From assembly GCF_905171765.1 (NCBI RefSeq), contig NC_053398.1, positions 43,678,323 to 43,742,322 of the forward strand: a stretch of 64,000 bases of DNA, in the 5' to 3' direction. Below the pieces are notes generated by a model, which saw only the letters and a list, made by a program, of their open reading frames with translations, did no database searches and was not told where the DNA came from. Shown piece by piece: positions 55,730 to 64,000 of this stretch (the first letter of the stretch is position 1; every line of letters starts with the position of its first letter). Made by a program: the position numbers and the translations under genes. The DNA is from Bufo bufo (taxonomy: Eukaryota > Chordata > Amphibia > Anura > Bufonidae).

Positions 55730-55735
55730 ATTAAA
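55730..55735 (+). promoter_or_regulatory. Candidate polyadenylation signal ATTAAA for MUC6
   Basis: ATTAAA lies about 208 bp after the stop codon and is followed at 55,757-55,770 by a T/G-rich stretch suited to a downstream element. Common variant of AATAAA; no AATAAA occurs closer. Confidence 0.6.
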
Positions 55736-55774
55736 CCTCACATTTCAAACCATATGTTCCTTTTGTATTCATGA

Positions 55775-55780
55775 ATTAAA
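55775..55780 (+). promoter_or_regulatory. Second candidate polyadenylation signal ATTAAA
   Basis: A second ATTAAA lies 45 bp further on. Only 15 bp separate it from the first base of a Tc1 element (55,796), so its downstream element would be transposon sequence. Confidence 0.45.
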
Positions 55781-55795
55781 TCTCAATATAATGTA

Positions 55796-56381
55796 CAGTA
55801 CAGACCAAAAGTTTGGACACACCTTCTCATTCAAAGAGTTTTCTTTATTTTCATGACTATGAAAATTGTAGATTCAGACTGAAGGCATCAAAACTATGAA
55901 TTAACACATGTGGAATTATATACATAACAAACAAGTGTGAAACAACTGAAAATATGTCATATTCTAGGTTCTTCAAAGTAGCCACAGTTTGCTTTGATTA
56001 CTGCTTTGCACACTCTTGGCATTCTCTTGATGAGCTTCAAGAGGTAGTCCCCTGAAATGGTTTTCACTTCACAGGTGTGCCCTGTCAGGTTTAATAAGTG
56101 GGATTTCTTGCTTTATAAATGGGATTGGGACCATCAGTGGCATTGAGGAGAAGTCAGGTGGATACACAGCTGATAGTCCTACTGAATAGACTGTTAGAAT
56201 TTGTATTATGGCAAGAAAAAAGCAGCTAAGTAAAGAAAAACGAGTGGCCATCATTACTTTAAGAAATGAAGGTCAGTCAGTCAGCCGAAAAATTGTTTTG
56301 ACCATGAAGGAGAGTGATGGGGTGCTGCGCCAGATGACCTGGCCTCCTCCGCATCTTCCCCACACCTACTCTGCTGTCTGA
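55796..56381 (+). mobile_element. Tc1 element, 5' part with internally deleted transposase
   Basis: Starts TA then CAGTACAGACCAAAAGTTTG, the terminus of a well-known vertebrate Tc1 lineage. An ORF from ATG 56,208 (MARKKQLSKEKRVAIITLRN) breaks after QSVSRKI and continues in frame as MKESDGVLRQMTWPP, which belongs near the C-terminus, then ends at 56,381. The catalytic DDE region is deleted and no 3' terminal repeat is present. It begins 15 bp after the second MUC6 polyadenylation signal. Confidence 0.87.
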
Positions 56382-56621
56382 GTGGCTACACATTCAGTTT
56401 AAAGCCAGAGATTATGTGGCAATTCTGCATCAAATCATCTTCAAAAGCCTTCACATATGTGTGCCTTGTTGGGAAGATGAAGCCAAGTAGATGATCCATA
56501 ATCTACAAATGTTAGCTGCCAGGACCGCGCAGCTCAGCGATCGAGGAAGCTGCTATACTGCAGGTGGTCACCCTCACAGAGTGGTCTCTCTGTAGATCTT
56601 TTCACTGGGTTGGCCACAACA
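56382..56621. other. Unassigned stretch between Tc1 fragment and INPP5A fragment
   Basis: No ORF or inverted termini. Could be the 3' UTR of the INPP5A retrocopy (minus strand) or other sequence joined by deletion. Confidence 0.35.
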
Positions 56622-57021
56622 TCACTGCACGATTCAACACTTGTGCACATGTGCATTAGCTTTACCTGCCCCAGCGGCTATTCGTAAGGACAGGAAGACA
56701 GGCTTATTGTCCCCTATGCAGATATTTGGCCCAACGCTGTCATAAATCACTATCCTTTCATCATTTTCAGACTTTAAAAGAAGTTCTTTAGCAGAGTGTA
56801 ACATCAATATTCGGTCGCACCACGATGGACATCTTGTATATATGTATTGCTTACCCTGACTGCTGTCTGCACTGTATGGACAGCTGGGAGGAAATGTGAT
56901 GTCCAGTTCATACAATCTGTCTTTAAAGACTGATAACTCCTTGTCAAATTCTAAAAGCGCAGTGCCATTGTTATCTCTAAAAAGGTCTTGATTAAAATAA
57001 TCAAGTAATTTATTTTCTTAT
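56622..57021 (-). pseudogene. INPP5A: INPP5A processed pseudogene fragment (C-terminal about 130 codons)
   Basis: On the minus strand one open stretch encodes LLDYFNQDLFRDNNGTALLE, FDKELSVFKDRLYELDI, CPSWCDRILM, VGPNICIGDNKPVFLS and GAGKANAHVHKC. This matches the C-terminus of inositol polyphosphate-5-phosphatase A, a type I 5-phosphatase acting on Ins(1,4,5)P3; PSWCDRIL and GDNKPV are the conserved 5-phosphatase catalytic motifs. The parent gene has many small exons, so an uninterrupted match implies a retrocopy. It is 5'-truncated. A TGA at 56,634-56,636 replaces the Cys codon of the C-terminal prenylation box; IVQ and the original stop (56,622-56,624) follow. No poly-A tail or clear target duplication seen. 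The 56,382-56,621 stretch may be its 3' UTR. Confidence 0.85.
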
Positions 57022-57045
57022 TAACTAACTAGAAACATGAAAACA

Positions 57046-57066
57046 GGGGGGGGGGGGGGGGGGGGG
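57046..57066. repeat. 21-base poly-G run
   Basis: Uninterrupted G homopolymer on the + strand. Such runs are rare, prone to slippage and able to form G-quadruplexes; the exact length may be unreliable. It lies just beyond the broken 5' end of the INPP5A fragment. Confidence 0.9.
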
Positions 57067-57229
57067 AGCATACCAATACTCAATGCAAGATACTGGAACA
57101 GAACACTCCCCGTCTGGTATTGGTAGATACCACTATAGATATGCTTACAATGTAATTGTATAAAACAAAAATAGCTTGCAGATGCAAATAATGTCCATCT
57201 ACCTGAAAAGGAAACATGCAATGAACATT

Positions 57230-57962
57230 ATTCAAATCAAAAAGGATAAGTCTTCAGTTCGGGCCATAGAACTGGTACTGGAACAGTCTTAGAAGATGTT
57301 GAGTATCTTCGGTAGAAGGGATCTAAACATGGAAGTTCTGCAGGCATGAGTAACACAACTTCTGTAACAGGGCGGTAGAAGGTCTTGATTACTCCACCTC
57401 TTGCGGTTCTTACTTCCACCTTACGAACCTTCCCATCAGAACTGGAAACTACTTTAGTAAAAAGTCCAGTAGGCCAGTCGAGACGATCAACTTGTTTATC
57501 TCTTGTTCTTGCAAGAGGCAGAGGTATTCTCTTCTCCAGCTTTTCCAGAACTGACTGGCGAGATGTTGTACCTGCTTCCACCGAAACTTATAAAAGTTGT
57601 GCCTTTTTGAAAATGCCAGATGGCACAGGAATATTTCCTATCTTTTCGGTCAATAAGGTGGCTGGCATTAAAATATGTGGGGATTCAGGATCAGAAGAAC
57701 ATTTAGTTTCCCCCATTATCTTAGACGTTCTACTCGTTTTAGAAGAGGCTGTATGGCCTTCACCTGGACTATGGGCCTGGCTTCTTTTGGTCACATTGTC
57801 AGGTTTCTCCTTGCTCAGGAGCCTGGTGGAGTAGTTCACCATGGGGTCCTACTCCATGTCTGTGGAAGGTTTGGAATGATCGATGACGTATTTGTGGGTC
57901 CTGCGTCCAGGAGCCAGGACTGTGGGAATATACTCCAGATACCGTCTCTTCCGTCCATCATA
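57230..57962 (-). mobile_element. BEL/Pao retrotransposon, integrase C-terminal part
   Basis: Minus strand. Around 57,700-57,590 lies ESPHILMPATLLTEK; then, with a frame change near 57,540, FWKSWRREYLCLLQE; then GKVRKVEVRTARGG and RPVTEVVLL near 57,430-57,350. This order is that of the DUF5641-type C-terminus of Pao integrases. Reverse transcriptase, RNase H and the integrase core are absent from the window, so the element was internally deleted before or after the Tc1 insertion. Non-functional. Confidence 0.8.
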
Positions 57963-58320
57963 CAGTCAGGTCCATAAATATTGGGGCACTGACACAATTA
58001 TAACATTTTTGGCTCTATACACCACCACAATGGATTTGAAATGAAACAAACAAGATGTGGTTTAACTGCAGACTGTCAACTTTAATTTGAGGGTATTTAC
58101 ATACAAATCAGGTGAACGGTGTAGGAATTACAACAGTTTGCATATGTGCCTCCTACTTGTTAAGGAACCAAAAGTAATGGGACAATTGGATTCTCAGTTG
58201 TTCCATGGCCAGTTGTGTGTTATTCCCTCATTATCCCAATTACAATGAGCAGATAAAAGGTCCAGAGTTCATTTTAAGTGTGCTATTTGCATTTGGAATC
58301 TGTTGCTGTCAACTCTCAAG

Positions 58321-61300
58321 ATGAGATCCAAAGAGCTTTCACTATCAGTGAAGCAAGCCATCATTAGGCTGAAAAAACAAAACAAACCCATCAAAGAGAT
58401 AGCAAAAACATTAGGCATAGCCAAAACAACTGTTTGGAACTTTCTTAAAAAGAAGGAATGCACCGGTGAGCTCAGCAACACCAAAAAACCCGGAAGACCA
58501 CGGAAAACAACTGTGGTGGATGACCAGTCGACAGTCAAGAGAAGACTTCACCAGAGTGAATACAGAGAGTTCACCACAAGATGTAAACCATTGGTAAGCT
58601 TCAAAAACAGGAAGGCCAGATTAGAGTTTGCCAAACGACATCTAAAAAAGCCTTCACAGTTCTGGAACAACATCCTATGGACAGATGAGACCAAGATCAA
58701 CTTGTACAGAGTGATGGTAAGAGAAGAGTATGGAGAAGGAAAGGAACTGCTCATGATCCTAAGCACACCACCTCATCAGTGAAGCATGGTGGTGGTAGTG
58801 TCATGGCATGGGCATGTATGGCTGCCAATGAAACTGGTTCTCTTGTATTTATTGATGATGTGACTGCTGAGAAAAGCAGCAGGATGAATTCTGAAGTGTT
58901 TTGGGCAATATCATCTGCTCATATTCAGCCAAATGCTTCAGAACTCATTGGACGGAGCTTCACAGTGCAGATGGACAATGACCCAAAGCATACTGCAAAA
59001 GCAACCAAAGAGTTTTCTAAGAGAAAGAAGTGGACTGGGAGATTTCAATCTTCCAGATATAAACTGGAAAACCAAAATAGCAAGTTCTACCAGGAGTACA
59101 GATATTCTAAATTCCCTACTGGGGTTATCTCTACAACAAGTGGTTGAGGAGCCAACCCGGAGGGAGGCCATTTTGGATTTGGTATTCACAAACGGGGATT
59201 CGGTATATGATGTCATTGTAGGCGAAACCTTGGGATCTAGTGATCACCAGTCAGTGTGGTTTAATATAAGAACTGTGAAAGAGTCCCACCACACAAAAAC
59301 AAAAGTTTTAGATTTTAGAAAAACAGACTTTTCAAAAATGAAATTAGTCATAAATGAGTCCTTATCAGACTGGAACGGATTACATGGAGTCCAGGAGAAA
59401 TGGGACTACTTAAAAGGTGCATTATTGAAGGCAACAGAAAATTGCATTAGACTTGTCAGTAAAAGCAAAAAAAGGAGGAGACCAATGTGGTACTCAGCAG
59501 AAGTGGCCCAAATCATTAAAAATAAAAAGCTAGCATTTTGTAATTATAAAAAAACCCAGAGCAATGAAGATAAGGAAATCTACAAGATTAGGCAGAGAGA
59601 GGCCAAGCAAGTTATAAGAACTTCTAAAGCGCAGGCAGAAGAAAAACTAGCTCAGTCTATGAAAAAAGGGGATAAGACATTCTTCAGATATATAAATGAA
59701 AAAAGGAAATTAAAACAAGGAATAACTAAATTAAAAACAAAGGACGGAAGGTATGTAGAAGAGAATAAAGGGCTAGCCGACTGCCTTAATGAATACTTCT
59801 GTTCAGTTTTTACAAAAGAAAAAGGAGAAGGACCTCCACTAGAAAGAATGACTATTAAATCGTTTGATGCATGTATCTTTACAGAGGAAGATGTTCTAAG
59901 TTTGCTGTCTAAGGTGAAGACAGATAAGTCACAGGGGCCTGATGAGATACACCCAAAATTATTAAAAGAGCTTAGTGGTGAGCTGGCAAAACCGTTAACA
60001 GATTTATTTAACCAATCATTAGTAACAGGAGTCGTCCCGGAAGATTGGAAATTGGCAAATGTCGTGCCCATTCACAAGAAAGGTAGTAGGGAGGAATCGA
60101 GTAACTATAGACCAGTGAGTCTGACATCAATAGTAGGCAAATTAATGGAAACCCTATTAAAGGATAGGATTGTGGAACATCTAAAATCCCATGGATTGCA
60201 AGATGAAAAACAACATGGGTTTACTTCAGGGAGATCATGTCAAACAAATCTTATAGATTTTTTTGACTGGGTGAATAAAATAATAGACGTGGAGGTGCAG
60301 TAGACATCGCATATCTAGATTTTAGTAAGGCTTTTGACACTGTCCCACATAGAAGACTTATCAATAAACTGCAGTCATTGAGCATGGACTCCCATATTGT
60401 TGAGTGGATTAGGCAGTGGCTGAGTGACAGACAGCAGAGGGTTGTAGTCAATGGAGAACATTCAAAACAAGGTAATGTTACCAGTGGGGTTCCACAGGGA
60501 TCTGTACTGGGACCGATTTTGTTTAATATCTTCATAAGTGATATTGCAAAAGGCCTCGCTGGTAAGGTTTGTCTTTTTGCTGATGACACAAAGATATGTA
60601 ACAGGGTTGATGTTCCTGGAGGGAAACGCCAAATGGAAAAGGATTTAGGAAAACTAGAAGAATGGTCAGAACTCTGGAAACTGAAATTTAATGTGGATAA
60701 GTGCAAGATAATGCACCTGGGGCGTAAAAACCCAAGGGCAGAATATAGAATATTTGACACAGTCCTGACCTCAGTATCTGAGGAAAGGGATTTAGGAGTA
60801 ATTATTTCAGAAGACTTAAAGGTGGGAAGACAATGTAATAGAGCAGCATGAAATGCCAGCAGAATGCTTGGATGTATAGGGAGAGGTATAATCAGTAGAA
60901 AGAGTGAAGTGCTTATGCCGCTGTACAGAACACTGGTGAGACCTCACTTGGAGTATTGTGCGCAGTACTGGAGGCCATATCTCCAGAAGGATATAGATAC
61001 TCTAGAGAGAGTTCAGAGAAGAGCTACTAAACTAGTACATGGATTGCAGGATAAAACTTACCAGGAAAGGTTAAAGGACCTTAATATGTATAGCTTGGAA
61101 GAAAGAAGAGACAGAGGGGATATGATAGAAACTTTTAAATACATAAAGGGAATCAACTCGGTAAAGGAAGAGAGCATATTTAAAAGAAGAAAAACTACCA
61201 CAAGAGGACACAGTTTTAAATTAGAGGGGCAAAGGTTTAAAAGTAATATAAGGAAGTATTACTTTACTGAGAGAGTAGTGGATGCATGGAATAGCCTTCC

Positions 61301-61704
61301 TGCAGAAGTGGTAGCTGCAAATACAGTGAAGGGGTTTAAGCATGCATGGGATAGGCATAAGGCCATCCTTCATATAAGATAGGGCCGGGGGCTATCCATA
61401 GTATTCAGTATATTGGGCAGACTAGATGGGCCAAATGGTTCTTATCTGCCGACACATTCTATGTTTCTATGTTTCTATGCAATGGCCAAGTCAATCACCT
61501 AACCTGAATCCGATTGAGCATGCATTTCACTTGCTGAAGACAAAACTGAAGGGAAAATGCCCCAAGAACAAGCAGGAACTGAATACAGCTGCAGTAGAGG
61601 CCTGGCAGAGCATCACCAGGGATGAAACCCAGCATCTGGTGATGTCTATGCGTTCCAGACTTCAGGCTGTAATTGACTGCAAAGGATTTGCAACCAAGTA
61701 TTAA
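58321..61704 (+). pseudogene. Tc1-family transposase, broken by deletion, frameshift and LINE
   Basis: Start MRSKELSLSVKQAIIRLKKQ at 58,321, with helix-turn-helix IAKTLGIAKTTVWNFLKK and the GRPRKT hook. About 30 codons are missing after VVDDQ (near 58,530). First catalytic Asp in WTDETK (58,684-58,686); frame change near 58,705; then KHGGGSVMAWACMAA; second Asp in MDNDPKH (58,980-58,982); LINE at 59,034-61,479; then QWPSQSPNLNPIEHAF with the catalytic Glu at 61,516-61,518, ending CKGFATKY at 61,704. All three catalytic residues survive but on separate pieces, so no active enzyme is possible. Confidence 0.9.
59034..61479 (+). mobile_element. 5'-truncated CR1/L2-type LINE inside the Tc1 element
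   Basis: Begins within the endonuclease domain (LGDFNLPDINW, then EPTRREAILDLVFTNGD, GSSDHQSVWF). Reverse transcriptase follows: KSQGPDEIHPKLLKEL, NYRPVSLTSIVGK, DFSKAFDTVPH, GVPQGSVLGPILFN, the catalytic FADD at 60,576-60,587, and the 3' domain LVRPHLEYCAQYW, VVDAWNSLPAEVV. Only two lesions in about 2.4 kb: a frame change near 60,290 and TGA at 60,849-60,851 (probably a CpG-decayed Arg). The 3' end is GGGCCAAATGGTTCTTATCT then ATTCTATG and two TTTCTATG repeats. Length at insertion about 2.45 kb; a full element would be larger. Confidence 0.92.
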
Positions 61705-61953
61705 ATAGTGAAAGTTTGATTTATGATTATTATGTCCCATTACTTTTGGTCCCTTAAAAAGTGGAAGGCACATATGCAAACTGTTGTAATTCCTACACCG
61801 TTCACCTGATTTGGATGTAAATACCAAATCAAAGCTGACAGTCTGCAGTTACAGCACATCTTGTTTGTTTCATTACAAATCCATTGTGGTGGTGTATAGA
61901 GTCATAAATGTTAGAATTGTGTTGATGTCCCAATATTTATGGACCTGACTGTA

Positions 61954-64000
61954 TCCTGCAGGGTCTAAGGTATATTTCCAGGACTTTGCTGGGTGCCCAG
62001 GGGGGTCGCTCTTGGATTTCGGAAGGGCAGAGGTGCTACCCAACTTTTGGTATTATCCTTGAAGAACTCTCTGTCTATGAGGGTAACAAATTCCTTGTCT
62101 TCCACTGAAGGAGCCAATGTATTATCCTTAGCAGTAACTTGGAAAACCATTTCCTCTATTCCGTTATTTAATTCTTCCTGCCTAACGAAGGGGTCTGTCT
62201 CTCTGGATGTCTTGGTTTTCAGCTTGGCGCTCTCATGCACATAGTAGTGGTTGGGACACTGCCTGAAGTAAGAAGTTCGTCCCCCTCTTACTACGTCGGT
62301 TCTGAAGGAGTGTACTTGGCAGGGTCTGCGGGTTCTGTCTAGACATACACCCCCCACGATGACCCAACCCACTGTAAGTTTCTGGGCATATGGAGCGTTG
62401 AAAGGGCCATTGCGAAGTTCAAGGACCTTATGAGCCTCGAGAATGTCTCTACCTAGCAGGAGTAAGATCTCGGCATGGTTATCAAGGGAAGGAATCTCTC
62501 TGGCTATGTTCCTGAGATGAGGGTGATGCTGTGTGGCTTTAGGTGTGGGAATCTCATCCCTTGCATCCAGCAATTCATCACACTCAATAAGGGTTGGAAA
62601 AGAGAGTTTCTTATCTCCTTTGATGGGCTTCAAGGTGAGACCATTAGCTCTTCTTCCTGAGGTTGTCACAAGACCAGAGCATGTTCCTAGGGTGTAGGGT
62701 GTAGTTTCTCCCTCTATCCTGAACAGATCAAAGAACTTAGGGCTACCTAGGGAACGATTACTTTGGTCATCTAGAATAGCATACATTCTTATGGTCTTCT
62801 ATGGTTGTGCAGTAGGAAACACATCCACAAGGTAATCTTGGAACAAGGCATACCGCACACAAGTCCTTTTCCGCATACCGATGCGCATCTGGGCATGACG
62901 GTATTGGTTGGTCGGTCTGCACTCTCCCTGCCATGACTCTTCCTGCCATGATCGGAATGGGGCTAACTGGTTCTAGGTTCCGCCTGATTGGTCCCGGGTG
63001 AACGGCGGACACATGTAGATCATTATTACATTCAGAACACTCGACTGGAACCTCACAGTCTCTGGCGAAATGCTCAGTGGATGCACAGCATCTGAAGCAG
63101 ATATTACGACTCCTTAGGAACTTTGTACGTTATTCAAAGGGCTTTCCTTTGAAGACACGGCACTTCCTTAAAGGATGTGGTTTATCATGGATAGGGCAAT
63201 GATGATCGGGTTCCTTAGGGCTTTCGTTCCCAATGAAAGCGGCTGCGTTAATAGCGGGCACAACCCTTGTCTTTTTTACAGAAATTAAACCTTTAGGGTT
63301 ACTCTGTCTGGGACTGAAAGTCTCATGTCTCTGTTTAGTAGAGCTAAATATGTTGGTCCCCAAGGTGTTGAAGCTCGGATCGTTTTTGGCTCTAGCTAAG
63401 TCCTTGATGAACTTACAGAAGAATGAAAATGGTGGAAAGGGAACGCGATGTTGCTCCTTGTATTTTGAACCTGCTGTTGCCCATTGATCTTAAACATTGA
63501 GTGGTAATTTCTCCACGATCAGGCCCACACCATGGGAGGTATCAAGAAAGCTGATACCTGGTAGCTGCCGGTCTCCCTTGACAATTTCCAACTCAAGAAG
63601 AAGGTCGCTTAATTCCTGGAACCCTCGGAGGTCTGTATTGGATAATTCAGGAAAGTCGTATAGTTGTTTAAATAAGGCACGTTCAACTACTTCTAGCTTG
63701 AGATTGGGCTTGTGTCTCTGCGACTTGTACCTTAATGGCTGCTCCCTTTCTAATGCAGTGAGCTTGTACCTTTCGCTGCTTCCGCTTTTGCGCGTGCTAA
63801 CACCAGTGAGTTACTCAGCGAAGAGTGCTAGACCTTAGCGATAAGAACTGAGCAATAGATTTCGAGGAACGAAGTGCCTTGAAAAGTTAGAATGGCGGGA
63901 CGCAGTTTCATATTGTTGTGATTGACTTGACTTGACTTGACTGCCACAAATCTGCTATATCTTTCATCATTAAGTGCAGTGTAGGTCTTTAATTCTAGGA
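61954..64000 (-). mobile_element. BEL/Pao retrotransposon, gag and protease part
   Basis: Minus strand, running in from the right edge. In order: gag-like ELSDLLLELEIVKGD, PGISFLDTSHGV, VEKLP (63,600-63,500) and KYKEQHRVPFPPFSFF; a zinc knuckle CFRCCASTEHFARDC at 63,099-63,055; an aspartic-protease-like domain (DUF1758 type) starting YAILDDQSNRSL, with LLLGRDILEAHK and VGWVIVGG (62,786-61,965). Stops at 63,492-63,490 and about 63,129-63,127 and a frame change near 62,790 show it is dead. It resumes at 57,962 on the other side of the Tc1 insertion. Confidence 0.85.
61965..62786 (-). pseudogene. BEL/Pao protease domain (longest open piece)
   Basis: 273 open codons. The aspartic protease fold is suggested by YAILDDQSNRSL (first residues) and the downstream NHAEILLLLGRDI and GWVIVGG elements seen in Pao-type polyproteins. 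It would normally be cleaved from a gag-pol polyprotein; here the upstream frame is broken and the downstream reverse transcriptase is missing. Confidence 0.78.

Larger units (their letters stand above)
57963..61951 (+). mobile_element. Tc1 element inserted in BEL/Pao and interrupted by a LINE
   Basis: Ends CAGTCAGGTCCATAAATATT and AATATTTATGGACCTGACTG, flanked by TA at 57,961-57,962 and 61,952-61,953. Terminal inverted repeats are about 200 bp (57,963-58,170 and 61,745-61,951), including GGTGAACGGTGTAGGAATTA and its complement. Without the LINE the element is about 1.54 kb, the usual Tc1 size. Confidence 0.93.

Noticed and set aside
57675..57977. + strand open frames over the 57.4-57.9 kb region
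   Set aside because: Antisense to the BEL/Pao integrase C-terminus on the minus strand.

Overview
This window is vertebrate nuclear DNA, most likely from a frog. It has GT-AG introns, very dense palindromic DNA transposons, Tc1/mariner elements, CR1/L2-type LINEs and a BEL/Pao retrotransposon. The organism call is inferred from gene structure and repeat content and could not be tested. About 85% of the window (1,100-55,522, + strand) is one gene, the 3' part of a gel-forming secreted mucin that I identify as MUC6. I assembled 21 coding exons by hand. All have AG/GT borders, every phase matches, and the total is 19,853 coding bases (6,616 complete codons plus a stop) without an internal stop. 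The 5' exons (signal peptide, D1, start of D2) lie left of the window.

Layout of the mucin. Exons at 1,100-18,253 encode the end of D2, then D' and D3 (C8, TIL, VWD and C8 modules). These form the cysteine-rich N-terminal multimerisation region. Exons at 18,663-50,121 encode a Pro/Thr/Ser domain of about 5,850 residues, which would carry dense O-glycans. Most of it comes from one giant exon of 16,371 bp (28,730-45,100), an array of about 108 repeats of 50 (sometimes 49) residues. In the centre these are organised into a 1,047-bp higher-order repeat of seven units. The last two exons (54,186-55,522) encode a C-terminal cystine knot. There is no VWD4, VWC or CysD module, which is the MUC6 architecture and not that of MUC2, MUC5AC or MUC5B. 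The D3 (or its terminal cysteines) and the cystine knot would link monomers into a gel polymer.

The introns hold mostly non-autonomous transposons. At least six palindromic elements are flanked by TTAA, one by TTA, and others by longer direct repeats. There are also a 60-bp minisatellite, a partly inverted 91-94-bp tandem repeat, GATA/GACA and CT microsatellites, an internally deleted Tc1 copy and a 3' LINE fragment.

Downstream of the mucin polyadenylation signals (55.8-64 kb) is a transposon graveyard. It contains a truncated Tc1 and an intronless, disabled fragment of INPP5A (minus strand). It ends with a nested stack: a decayed BEL/Pao retrotransposon (minus) interrupted by a Tc1 element (57,963-61,951), itself interrupted by a 5'-truncated LINE (about 59,034-61,479). 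No intact second host gene is visible.
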